Below, piece after piece: positions 1 through 7,359 of a stretch of DNA of 64,000 nucleotides. This DNA is from Hyalangium versicolor. Its GTDB lineage: Bacteria > Myxococcota > Myxococcia > Myxococcales > Myxococcaceae. Both the position numbers and the translations under genes were made by a program. The DNA is taken from positions 372,001 through 436,000 of the forward strand of contig NZ_JAHXBF010000009.1 of the NCBI RefSeq assembly GCF_020103695.1, given 5' to 3'. Each line of letters starts with the position of its first letter. The first letter of the stretch is position 1. The notes beneath the pieces are model-generated. The model did not search any database. It was given only the letters and a program-made list of their open reading frames with translations, and was not told where the DNA came from.

Positions 1-110
1 ACTCCGGACGGCCCCACGCGGTGCGCGGCTTTTCTCGGGGAGACCGCATCTCGATCCAATCCTTCGTCCAGGTGCATGGGCCCTCCCAGCCCCTCACGCT
101 GTACGCCTGA
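1..110 (+). CDS. C-terminal end of an unidentified protein (partial)
   Basis: An open frame enters from the left edge and stops with TGA at 108-110, giving 35 visible residues that end in QPLTLYA. The stretch is rich in alternating polar and hydrophobic residues (RISIQSFVQV) that would suit a C-terminal beta strand. The stop lies only 3 bases before the stop of the convergent LanC-like gene, so the two genes run tail to tail. Too little is visible to name a family. Coding status is inferred from the open frame and the tight packing. Confidence 0.45.
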   Translation, partial: SGRPHAVRGFSRGDRISIQSFVQVHGPSQPLTLYA

Positions 111-113
111 GCC

Positions 114-1202
114 TCAACAGAGGGCGGCGTACGGCAGTCGGCCGGGGTGGCGCAGGTGGAGGCCGGTGTAGAGCCAGCCCAATTCGTCGACGAACAATGT
201 GCGCTCGCGCTTGCGGGTACGGGCCTCGCTCTTCACATCCGCCAGGGAGACTTCCGCGTGCACGCGACGCGCACGCCTCAGCAGCCGTGGGTTCCCGGTG
301 AGGTGGCCCATCCACGCCAGGGCATGCGCCTCTCCTGTCTGTCCACAGCACAAGCTGTGCGCGGGCAGGTAGGAGCGGCGGACCCGCGGATCCCCCAGCA
401 TCTCGAGCCCCAGGGCGATGGGCGCGTCGTACCCCGCCCAGCCGCTCCACAACCGAGCGGCGCAGAGCCCCGCGGTGATGCCAGGCACTCCCGAGCACGT
501 CGCGAAGAAGGTGAGCTCCGGGTTGTGGGTCATGAGGGGCCACGCCTTCGCACTGCCCTCCGTGGGCCGCGTGGACTGCATCAGGATCGATACGGCATGA
601 CGGCGGAAGGCGCGGATGAAGCGGAGCCGCCGCCGCCGATGAAGCCGCTCCACCACGGCGACTGCCCCCGCAAGCCCGTGCAGCAGCCCCAGGAACATGC
701 CCTCCTTCGGGGAAGTGTCGAGGAGCGCCTCGGCCACCTCGACGCCATAGCCTGCCCACGCGTCGAACACCTTGGGGGAAACCCGAAGTCGGTAGGTTCC
801 CGTCAGGCTCAAGAGCGCCGAAATGCCGCCGAGAGCCCCCTTCGAGAGGTCGGGCAGTTGTGGCGGAGCAACGTCCTCCAAGAGCCTCAACCGCTGATGG
901 AGGAGCGCTCGGAAGCGCGGGGCCAGCTTCGCCAGCGCGGCCAGCGAGACGAGCTGCCCGAACGGGCCCTCCAGCGCCGCTGCGTGGGGCAGCTCACCCG
1001 GTGGCGGTGCAGAGCACATCCGCTCGTAGAGCCAGTCGATCACGGCGGGCGCCGGATGGAAGAGCCCTGCTCGCGACAGTCCTCCCAGCACCCAGGCCCA
1101 GCCCTCGAGTCCGTACGCCAACCCACCCCAACTCGCAGGCGCCTCGCGAGGAGAATCCAGGATCCGCTTCGCCACCGCGAGGAGTGACTCGGAGCCGCTC
1201 AT
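114..1202 (-). CDS. LanC-like lanthionine cyclase with a CCG zinc motif
   Basis: 362 residues, near the usual length of a stand-alone LanC. LanC proteins are alpha/alpha toroids that hold a zinc ion to activate precursor cysteines for addition to dehydro-amino acids. The family signature is visible in order: GLLHGLAG (172-179, with the conserved His175), ATCSGVPG with Cys236, and SLCCGQTG with Cys285-Cys286. The 49-residue gap between the first and second Cys ligands is close to that in NisC. Position 286 is Cys where most LanC have His, so the site is of the CCG type known from promiscuous ProcM-like synthetases. The gene diverges from the precursor gene at 1337 across a 134-base promoter region, which makes that peptide its likely substrate. 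A GAGGGG-like box lies about a dozen bases before the ATG. The family is secure; the substrate is inferred from context. Confidence 0.85.
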   Translation of the reverse strand: MSGSESLLAVAKRILDSPREAPASWGGLAYGLEGWAWVLGGLSRAGLFHPAPAVIDWLYERMCSAPPPGELPHAAALEGPFGQLVSLAALAKLAPRFRALLHQRLRLLEDVAPPQLPDLSKGALGGISALLSLTGTYRLRVSPKVFDAWAGYGVEVAEALLDTSPKEGMFLGLLHGLAGAVAVVERLHRRRRLRFIRAFRRHAVSILMQSTRPTEGSAKAWPLMTHNPELTFFATCSGVPGITAGLCAARLWSGWAGYDAPIALGLEMLGDPRVRRSYLPAHSLCCGQTGEAHALAWMGHLTGNPRLLRRARRVHAEVSLADVKSEARTRKRERTLFVDELGWLYTGLHLRHPGRLPYAALC

Positions 1203-1259
1203 CTCGCATCACCCCTCGCCACATGGACCCATGGGTTTCCCAATGTTTTCATGCTTGCC

Positions 1260-1289
1260 TTGAGGTTTCTCGAATAACGGCCCTACGAT
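1260..1289 (+). promoter_or_regulatory. Putative promoter of the RiPP precursor operon
   Basis: TTGAGG (1260-1265) and TACGAT (1284-1289) are separated by 18 bases. They sit about 48 bases upstream of the precursor start, inside the gap between the divergent LanC-like and precursor genes. Spacing and hexamers are plausible for a housekeeping sigma factor, but such matches are common and there is no further support. Confidence 0.3.
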
Positions 1290-1336
1290 GCTTTTGCCCA
1301 TCTGGGCATGGCAGGAGACTCTCGGAGGAACACCGT

Positions 1337-1537
1337 ATGGCGAAGAGCGGGAGCAACAAGACCTCGACCCCGAAGAAGAAGTCCACCACCAAGGCCGATG
1401 CCAAGTCCCGCATCCGCAAGCTGACGATGGTAGAGCTCGAGCAGGTCGTTGGCGGCAACAAGGATCCTGACACCTCGAACTACGTGACGTACTCCCGCTT
1501 CGAGGGCAATACCGGCCGCTTTGGCAGCACCTGCTGA
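1337..1537 (+). CDS. RiPP (lanthipeptide-like) precursor with double-glycine leader
   Basis: 66 residues starting at ATG 1337, preceded at good spacing by GGAGGAA (1324-1330). The first 40 residues look like a leader: a Lys/Ser/Thr-rich start, then KLTMVELEQVVGG, the hydrophobic/acidic pattern before a Gly-Gly site that C39-type peptidases cut in class II leaders. The remaining 26 residues (41-66, starting NKDPDTSN and ending FGSTC) hold seven Ser/Thr and a single Cys at the extreme C-terminus. At most one thioether ring could therefore form without other cross-links. Asp, Asn, Tyr and Phe in the core are possible hydroxylation sites for the HExxH enzyme downstream. No C39 peptidase or transporter is visible. 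Precursor identity is inferred from the leader motif plus the modification genes on both sides. Confidence 0.8.
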   Translation: MAKSGSNKTSTPKKKSTTKADAKSRIRKLTMVELEQVVGGNKDPDTSNYVTYSRFEGNTGRFGSTC

Positions 1538-1623
1538 TCCGCCGCGGCGCTTGCGTGCGGTCTTGAAGGTCCGCCAGGGCATGCCTCCGCGGCCCTGGTG
1601 CCTTCTCCAGCTCGAAGGATGCC

Positions 1624-3147
1624 ATGCGCATGCGGATGAACCCACGGACGCTAGCGAGCACACAGCTCGTGCAGGAACTCGCGACGCTGCCGACCCTGCT
1701 CCCGATGCAACGGGAGCGCAACCGCGCACCGCTTCCCCTGCTCCAGGAGTGGTACCCCGCGCTGCTCGGCGCGCTGGAGACGATCCCCTTCACCGCTCCG
1801 GTGCACCACGATGGGATCCGCGACATCCAGGAGTGGAACCCGCTCGGGCAACGGCTCTACGTCCCAAGGCGCGTGTTGCCGGGCACACCCACCCGCCCCG
1901 ATCTGTCGCAGATCAAGGTCGCGATCCTGTGGTTCGTCGAGCTCGCGCACGAGCTCTGCCACATCATCCTGTGGGAGCCCTTCTTCACCGGCCGGCTCAA
2001 CCCGCTGGGCACTCGCGAGCACTTCCTCGACTGGGGCTACCTCACGGAGGCCTTCTGCTTCTGGTTCGCGGACGCGCTCCTTCTTCCGGACATCGCGGTA
2101 CAGCGCGTGGACGAGCCCTCGATCGCCAACGACTCGGTGGGGCTGAAGGGGCTGTTCAACCCGGCGAGCGTGCTGACCTCACTTGGGTATCGCGCCGGGA
2201 CCCGGCAACTCGAGGTGTTCCTCGGGCTGCTGGGGTTCGACGCCGACTGGAAGGACCGGCACACGGACGACTCGAGCTTCAACTGTCTGCGGCGGAGGCT
2301 CTGGTCGTTCCGCACCTCGACCGAGGAGTCCAGCTCGCGCTGGCGGGAGCTCCTCGTGACGACGGGGATGCACGATCGCTTCTTCGAGTCATTCTGCGCC
2401 CTGCCTGACATCCCCTCGCTGATGGACTCCGTGCCGACCTCTCTCGAGGAGCACGACATCCGCGCGTTCCTCCTGGCGTTGGCCCGCCGGGGGGTCGGCG
2501 TCGGCTGCGAGCAAGGACCCGCCACGGTGAAGCGGGTCCGCCTTCGCCGGGAGCTCCAGGCCCGGGCCTACTGGCTCTTGCAGTTGCAGCATGCCCTGAA
2601 GGACGCGCGGATCTCCTTTGATACGGGCCGTGCTGGCGCTCCGAGCGGGGCACTGCGAGCGGTTGACAAGATGCTCCTCGAGCTGGAGCAGGCCCTTCGG
2701 CGGCTGTGTACCCGCTCGCGCACCACCGGGGCCGAGGCGGCGCTGGCCCAGGTGGATCAGGAGTTCGACAAGTGGATGAAGACGCTCGGCCGCCGGGGCG
2801 CCTTCGTGTCCCGGCGGGAGCTGTTCGCGCCCGACAGCCACTTGGCTCGGTTCCACGTCCCGAGCATTGGCCTGTCACGAAACGGCGTCAGGCTGACGCG
2901 CAAGACGACCGAGCAAATCACTCGCACGCTCCAGCCTCCGTGGGAGCGGATGGTCTCCCGGCGCGATCGCGCTGAGGCGGACGCCGTCCTCCGCTCCGCC
3001 CGGCAGCTCGGGCGCGGCAAGGACTCCGCTGCATCCTTTGATGACTTCCTGTCCTCCCGCCTCATGCGAGGCCACTGGTCCGTGGAGCTGGGTGGACTCT
3101 CGTTCCAGCGCAACACGCTGCGCGAGCTGCTCTTCGAGATCGCATGA
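1624..3147 (+). CDS. HExxH-motif protein of the RiPP locus (possible peptide hydroxylase)
   Basis: 507 residues. HELCH at residues 109-113 matches the HExxH metal-binding motif, and Glu142 in the segment LTEAFCFW could be a third ligand 29 residues on. No signal peptide is seen, so it should act in the cytoplasm. Proteins with HExxH in RiPP loci are of two kinds: metallopeptidases, and the newer class of iron/2-oxoglutarate HExxH peptide beta-hydroxylases. The length and position directly after a precursor gene make the second attractive, but the sequence alone does not decide. The C-terminal half (about 280-507) is helical and charged, with no motif I recognise. The gene begins 86 bases after the precursor and overlaps the kinase-like gene by 4 bases (ATGA), so the pair is translationally coupled. 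Two further in-frame ATGs lie at 1630 and 1636; 1624 was chosen because GAAGGA precedes it. Confidence 0.6.
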   Translation: MRMRMNPRTLASTQLVQELATLPTLLPMQRERNRAPLPLLQEWYPALLGALETIPFTAPVHHDGIRDIQEWNPLGQRLYVPRRVLPGTPTRPDLSQIKVAILWFVELAHELCHIILWEPFFTGRLNPLGTREHFLDWGYLTEAFCFWFADALLLPDIAVQRVDEPSIANDSVGLKGLFNPASVLTSLGYRAGTRQLEVFLGLLGFDADWKDRHTDDSSFNCLRRRLWSFRTSTEESSSRWRELLVTTGMHDRFFESFCALPDIPSLMDSVPTSLEEHDIRAFLLALARRGVGVGCEQGPATVKRVRLRRELQARAYWLLQLQHALKDARISFDTGRAGAPSGALRAVDKMLLELEQALRRLCTRSRTTGAEAALAQVDQEFDKWMKTLGRRGAFVSRRELFAPDSHLARFHVPSIGLSRNGVRLTRKTTEQITRTLQPPWERMVSRRDRAEADAVLRSARQLGRGKDSAASFDDFLSSRLMRGHWSVELGGLSFQRNTLRELLFEIA

Positions 3148-3986
3148 GCAACAACTGGGGGCTCCTCGCCGAGGAGCTGGAGAAGAGACGACACGCCTTC
3201 GTGGCCATCCCCGGCAAGGGCACGCTGGTCATCCGGCGCATCCGAGGGAATGATCTGTCATTCTTCCAGCAGCTGGAGGGCCTGGCGGTTCCCCAGACCG
3301 CGGTGCTCAGCGAGGAGGAGCGCAAGGTCCTGGTGGGGGATTACGCGGATCCGATCCTCGCCACGCACTATGCGGGACGCTGGCTGGGGTACTACCCATT
3401 CACCCCGGGCCAGCTGATCGGCGCGTGGCTCTTCCTGCTCGAGCAGTTCGTGGCCATCCGCCGCCGGGGATGGCTCTACACGGACATCAAGTTCGCGAAC
3501 GTGGTGTGCAGGCCCGGAGTCCAGGACGTGCGGATCATCGATCTCGAGGGCTGTCTCCCCTTGACGAGCGAGGACGCCTATCTCGTCGACAAGGTGCCCT
3601 ACTCGCTCAAGTTCACGGCCCCCGAGCATGTGACGCTCGTCCGCAAGAAGCTCAAGGGGGAGAGTGTGAAGGAGGCGGCCATCGTGTACCAGTTGGGAAT
3701 CCTGCCCGCGTGCGCGATGGGAGCACTGAAGAGGCTGCACATCCGGACGCCGCTGTCGAAGAGCTGGAAGCTCTTCCGGGAGCAGTTTGGGGAACGGTAT
3801 GCGCGCTTCTACAAGCTCTGCCGGACCTGTGCGCACCCGAGGATCGACCGGAGACCCGCCACCTTCGAAGCGCTCCTGGAGCAGGCCCATGCAGCCCTGA
3901 GCGGCACGGAGTACCGGAGGGCCTGGAAGGTCCGGGAGCGGCTGCGAGCTCCCTATGGTCCGGTGCTCGCGTCATTGGGGCTCTGA
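3144..3986 (+). CDS. Degenerate protein kinase-like enzyme of the RiPP locus
   Basis: 280 residues. The C-lobe signatures of a eukaryotic-type kinase are present but altered: YTDIKFANV (112-120) stands for HRDLKxxN and keeps Asp114, Lys116 and Asn119; IIDLEG (131-136) stands for DFG and keeps Asp133; TAPEH (158-162) matches the APE motif. The N-lobe is short and its ATP-anchoring Lys is not obvious. In class III, IV and V lanthipeptide pathways a kinase phosphorylates Ser/Thr of the precursor before elimination. Here the kinase is a free protein between an HExxH enzyme (4-base overlap) and a lyase-like protein (14-base gap), which supports that role. It might instead phosphorylate something else or be a pseudokinase. 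The fold is fairly sure; activity and substrate are inferred. Confidence 0.65.
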   Translation: MSNNWGLLAEELEKRRHAFVAIPGKGTLVIRRIRGNDLSFFQQLEGLAVPQTAVLSEEERKVLVGDYADPILATHYAGRWLGYYPFTPGQLIGAWLFLLEQFVAIRRRGWLYTDIKFANVVCRPGVQDVRIIDLEGCLPLTSEDAYLVDKVPYSLKFTAPEHVTLVRKKLKGESVKEAAIVYQLGILPACAMGALKRLHIRTPLSKSWKLFREQFGERYARFYKLCRTCAHPRIDRRPATFEALLEQAHAALSGTEYRRAWKVRERLRAPYGPVLASLGL

Positions 3987-4000
3987 GGAAGGAGGGTGAC

Positions 4001-4729
4001 TTGATTCCGTATGTGTGGCCACTCGTGGATGGGTTTGCTTCTCCTCACTTCCTCGACACGGCCAGGGCGAAGCGAAAGGAGCTGCTCGCCACGCTGGGGC
4101 GGACCTTTGGAGACCGGCTCAGCGTGAACGAGCACTGGGCTCGCATCAGCGGTGACCTGAAGGTGGAGCCCAACACATGGCTGCCCAAGGTCTATCTGTG
4201 TGTAGGGCGCCGATCGTTCTGGCCGGTGGTGTCGGCGCTCGCGCAGTCGCCGGATCTCGTCGGGGTGTGCAACGGCTTCAAGATCTTCGCCGGGCGCACG
4301 GAGCTGAAGGCGTTCCGGCAGAGCTACCGCCGCCCGGACAAGATCGTCTTCTACGCGCCGCAGCCCGCGCTCGGCCGGCTGATGCACAGGCTGAATGACT
4401 TCGTCCGGGGGAGGCAGTGCCATGGGATTCGCCATACGGGCCGCCCCGAGGAATATGGGCTGCCCGGAGCGAAGGGGCTGTACGTGGGGATCGACCCCCT
4501 CTTTCTCGGCGCCCTGTCCTGGCGGATCTACCGTGCGGTGGCGATCCACTGGCTGTCCTTGAACCGCGCTTTCGTTCAAGAGGAGTGGGGCTCCATCGAT
4601 CACTGGCTGGAGAGGATGAACCTCGACCTGCGCTCGGAAGGCCCCCGCAGTCTCCGTCCCTCGAAGCGAGACCGTGCCTTCATCCGCGCGAACTGGGCGG
4701 AGATGTTCGCGGAGGGTGTGTCACTCTGA
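4001..4729 (+). CDS. Lyase-like protein (HopA1 / LanKC-lyase type) of the RiPP locus
   Basis: 242 residues from TTG 4001, chosen because GGAGGG (3991-3996) lies 4-5 bases before it and no ATG or GTG in the frame is better placed. The centre reads PKVYLCVG (62-69), FKIF (93-96), a basic patch and RPDKIVFYAP (111-120), followed by HGIRHTGRP. This pattern of strands and Lys/Arg resembles the phospho-Ser/Thr lyase domain at the start of class III/IV synthetases (KIHVS, then SGKFVTIYP-like) and the HopA1 proteins that act as lyases in class V lanthipeptide pathways. The K-x-Y arrangement, where LanKC lyases have K-x-H, favours the HopA1 side. Role inferred: elimination of phosphate from the kinase product to give dehydro-amino acids. 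The match is by eye and remote, so it needs a profile search. Confidence 0.5.
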   Translation: MIPYVWPLVDGFASPHFLDTARAKRKELLATLGRTFGDRLSVNEHWARISGDLKVEPNTWLPKVYLCVGRRSFWPVVSALAQSPDLVGVCNGFKIFAGRTELKAFRQSYRRPDKIVFYAPQPALGRLMHRLNDFVRGRQCHGIRHTGRPEEYGLPGAKGLYVGIDPLFLGALSWRIYRAVAIHWLSLNRAFVQEEWGSIDHWLERMNLDLRSEGPRSLRPSKRDRAFIRANWAEMFAEGVSL

Positions 4730-4769
4730 GCAAGCGCTCTTGGGACAGGTTCCTCGTCCGTGTCGCGAC

Positions 4770-5849
4770 TCAGCGTTGACCGCACTGCCGCCGCGTCGCC
4801 TCCAGGGTCGAAGTGTCCATGGCCCTCAGCGTGAGCGGTGAGAGCCGCTGGAAGCGCTCGCACTTCTCGCGCGCATCCGGCTCCGAGCGCAGGTAATGCG
4901 TCGTCACCTCGGCCGCCTTCTCGGGCTGGCCCTTGCGCAGATAGAGGCGCTCGAGCATGACGTACGTCTCCTCGGGCTTGGGGTTGGCGGCCATCTGCTG
5001 CTCCAGCTCCGTAACGGCCTCGTCCACCCGGCCCTGCTGTTCCAGGTCCACCGCCCGATCCAGGTGCTCCATGTCCGTGCAATAGGGACGCAGCTCCTGG
5101 AGCGCACGCCTCACGTTGGGCCGTGCCTTGGCGAGCCGCGGATCCGCGGACTGCAGGAGCAGACAGCGCTCGGCACGGCGCTCGCCCTGCATCTGATCCA
5201 TCACCGTCTCCAGCACCTGCGCGGCCTGCCGAGGCCGCTGGGCCTGAGCCAATGCCCCGGCGAACCGCAGGTTCTCTCGAGCCTCCTGCCTGTCCCTCAC
5301 AGGGCTCACCTGCAGGTGCCGCTGGTAGACCTGGGACGCTTCATCCGTTTTCCCCTGCCGGAGCAGCCCCCAGGCCAGATCCTGGTTGGCGCGAGCGTGC
5401 CGCGGGTTCAGCTCCACCGTCCTCTGCAGCAGCGCCATGCGCCGGGCGTCGTCCTTCTGCCGCACGCTCAGCTCGTAGTACGGCCGCGCATCCGCCACCT
5501 TCCGATCCGCCAGCTCCTGGAAGATGTCCATGGAGCGCCTCTGCCAGTTCTGCCGGGAGCGGGACTCCGGACGCTCCTGGAAGGCGCGGTTCCAGCACGC
5601 CTGCGCGAGCGCCAGCCGCACCTCCAACTGCGCCGGGTTCTCTCGCACCGAGGCCTCCAGCCGGGAGATGGCCCGCTCGCACAGGTCCTCATCGTACCCA
5701 TCGGACTGGCAGCCCTGCTCAGCCAGTTGCATCGCCTCGCGCGCGGCGGCGGACAGGGGTACCGGGGGAGCAGAGCGGGGAGGAGGCTGGGCCTCGGCCC
5801 ACCAGGGCAGGAGCATCATGAGGGCGCAAGAGAGGGAAGAGGCTTTCAT
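4770..5849 (-). CDS. Exported TPR-repeat protein
   Basis: 359 residues. The start at 5849 is set by an AGGAG box and opens a signal peptide (hydrophobic run to about residue 18, likely cut after AEA). After a Pro-rich linker the chain consists of tetratricopeptide-like helix pairs, for example RHARANQDLAWGLLRQGKTD and the segment ending LYLRKGQPEKA. TPRs are protein-interaction scaffolds; nothing indicates an enzyme. It lies 19 bases downstream of the M15-like lipoprotein gene on the same strand, so the two probably form an envelope operon. It ends 40 bases from the convergent RiPP lyase gene. Confidence 0.75.
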   Translation of the reverse strand: MKASSLSCALMMLLPWWAEAQPPPRSAPPVPLSAAAREAMQLAEQGCQSDGYDEDLCERAISRLEASVRENPAQLEVRLALAQACWNRAFQERPESRSRQNWQRRSMDIFQELADRKVADARPYYELSVRQKDDARRMALLQRTVELNPRHARANQDLAWGLLRQGKTDEASQVYQRHLQVSPVRDRQEARENLRFAGALAQAQRPRQAAQVLETVMDQMQGERRAERCLLLQSADPRLAKARPNVRRALQELRPYCTDMEHLDRAVDLEQQGRVDEAVTELEQQMAANPKPEETYVMLERLYLRKGQPEKAAEVTTHYLRSEPDAREKCERFQRLSPLTLRAMDTSTLEATRRQCGQR

Positions 5850-5868
5850 GGGGAGCTCCTCGCGCGCT

Positions 5869-7062
5869 TCAGCGCTGGATGTGGACGTGGTCCGCCGCCA
5901 CGTCGTTGCAGTCGAGGAAGGTGGCCGAGCCCCGCTCGGTGAACGAGTTGCCCGAACCGACGATGCGGTCTCCGGCCGCTTCGAGGACGCACATGAGCTG
6001 GCGCGAGTCCTTGCCCGGCACGGTGAGCGCGCGCGGATCGAGATCCAGCGCCCGGCCCCGCGTATGGCGGCTGTCGGGTGACTTGGAGCCAACGGCCCGG
6101 TTGCGCTGCGGGTTGCGGTAGGCGCTGGTCACGAGCTGCGAGAGGTCCACCCGGACCTTGCGGTTGTTGGCGGTCGTCTCGGCGATGCCGTTACGGCCCG
6201 CGAGGATGGGCCCGGCGCAGGCCCCCTTCACCCGAGGCCCTCCGCAGACATCGTCCCCTTGAGGCTCCGTGTCTCCGAGCGGCCCGACCTCCAGCACCGA
6301 GGGCCCCGGAGAGACCACCACCGTGTCGGGCCTCAGCCCTCGGGTCTTCACCTTCTGCTCCTGCACGTCGTCATTTAGGATGCGGTTCGCTTCCTGCTCC
6401 ACCTGGGCGAGCAGCTCCTCCAGCTTCCCCTCGTCCTCCTCGACGATGAAGGCATAGTTGCCCGTGTTGAGGATCGCGCGCCGGGGCATGGAGATCTGCG
6501 CCAGGCGCGGCTGGAAGCTCGTGCCGTAATCGGCGTACTCCTGCCTCACGATGTCCGGCTCGTCCTGGCGGATGAAGGAGGTGGGCGGAAGGCGGGCCTC
6601 GAGCGTCTGCCCCTCCACCTTGGCGGAGGCGATCACCTCGTACTCCAGCGGAGGGTTGGGCTGCCGGCTGCCAGCACGCCCGTTCGACGAGCTGCCTTGG
6701 AAGGAGAGCTCCTTCCCCACGAAGGTGGCCGGAACCGCGGGACCGGTGTGCGGCCCCACCGGGCGCACGGTCCATCGGATGCGGTCCTCCGTCCCATCGG
6801 GCGCGTTGATGAGCCGCGCGCGCACGGTGATCTTCTCCTCGGGAGAGAGAAAGGAGGTCCGAGGTGCCGCCTGGCCAGTGCCCTTCACGAAGGCTTCCGT
6901 GATTTCGAGCGCCACGCGCCGTCCGTTGGCACCCCCGACCTGAGCCGCGTCCTCCGCGAGCGGACCGCTGCCCCCAGTGCCCGCATCCCTCCCGCATGTG
7001 CAACTCGCCACGAGGCTGGCGCAAAGCACCCACGCGAGTCGCCTGGCTCGGTCCAAATCCAT
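5869..7062 (-). CDS. Lipoprotein with C-terminal M15 (VanY/DacB-like) peptidase motifs
   Basis: 397 residues. The N-terminus has a lipobox (VASC, Cys21), so membrane anchoring is expected. Residues 45-200 are beta-rich with no clear family. The last hundred residues carry SRHTRGRALDLD, matching the SxHxxGxAxD zinc motif of M15 D,D-carboxypeptidases, and ADHVHIQ at the very end, matching the closing H-x-H. M15 enzymes trim peptidoglycan stem peptides. The extra N-terminal half is unusual for simple VanY proteins. The start at 7062 is preceded by GGGAG. The gene leads a two-gene operon with the TPR protein and diverges from the DUF4139 gene. Confidence 0.7.
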   Translation of the reverse strand: MDLDRARRLAWVLCASLVASCTCGRDAGTGGSGPLAEDAAQVGGANGRRVALEITEAFVKGTGQAAPRTSFLSPEEKITVRARLINAPDGTEDRIRWTVRPVGPHTGPAVPATFVGKELSFQGSSSNGRAGSRQPNPPLEYEVIASAKVEGQTLEARLPPTSFIRQDEPDIVRQEYADYGTSFQPRLAQISMPRRAILNTGNYAFIVEEDEGKLEELLAQVEQEANRILNDDVQEQKVKTRGLRPDTVVVSPGPSVLEVGPLGDTEPQGDDVCGGPRVKGACAGPILAGRNGIAETTANNRKVRVDLSQLVTSAYRNPQRNRAVGSKSPDSRHTRGRALDLDPRALTVPGKDSRQLMCVLEAAGDRIVGSGNSFTERGSATFLDCNDVAADHVHIQR

Positions 7063-7359
7063 GTGCTGCTCCCTTCGACGGTCCTCATGGTGCGATCGCG
7101 GGAACGGCGTTCCAGCCCTCGCGGCGCATGGCCGTCCATGAGCGGACGAGCGCTCGCGAGCACCGCGCAGTGCCTGACGGCCCGCTGCCCCCCAGGGCAG
7201 GGGAGCCCCCGCGGCGCCGAGTCCGCCCTGGGTGGGAAGATGGGGACGGGGCCTCCCACGCAAGGGCATTCCCAGAGGAAAAACAGGGGCTCCCCGAGCG
7301 GAATGAGTGGCGGCAACCATTTTGTGACAGCCCGGGTGGAGCTGCCCCACCATGGCCTC
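7063..7359. other. Divergent intergenic region
   Basis: About 300 bases between the M15-like lipoprotein (minus) and the DUF4139 protein (plus). It must hold both promoters. I see no convincing -35/-10 pair, hairpin or small gene. If the DUF4139 gene starts at the alternative ATG 7303, the gap shortens to 240 bases. Confidence 0.4.
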
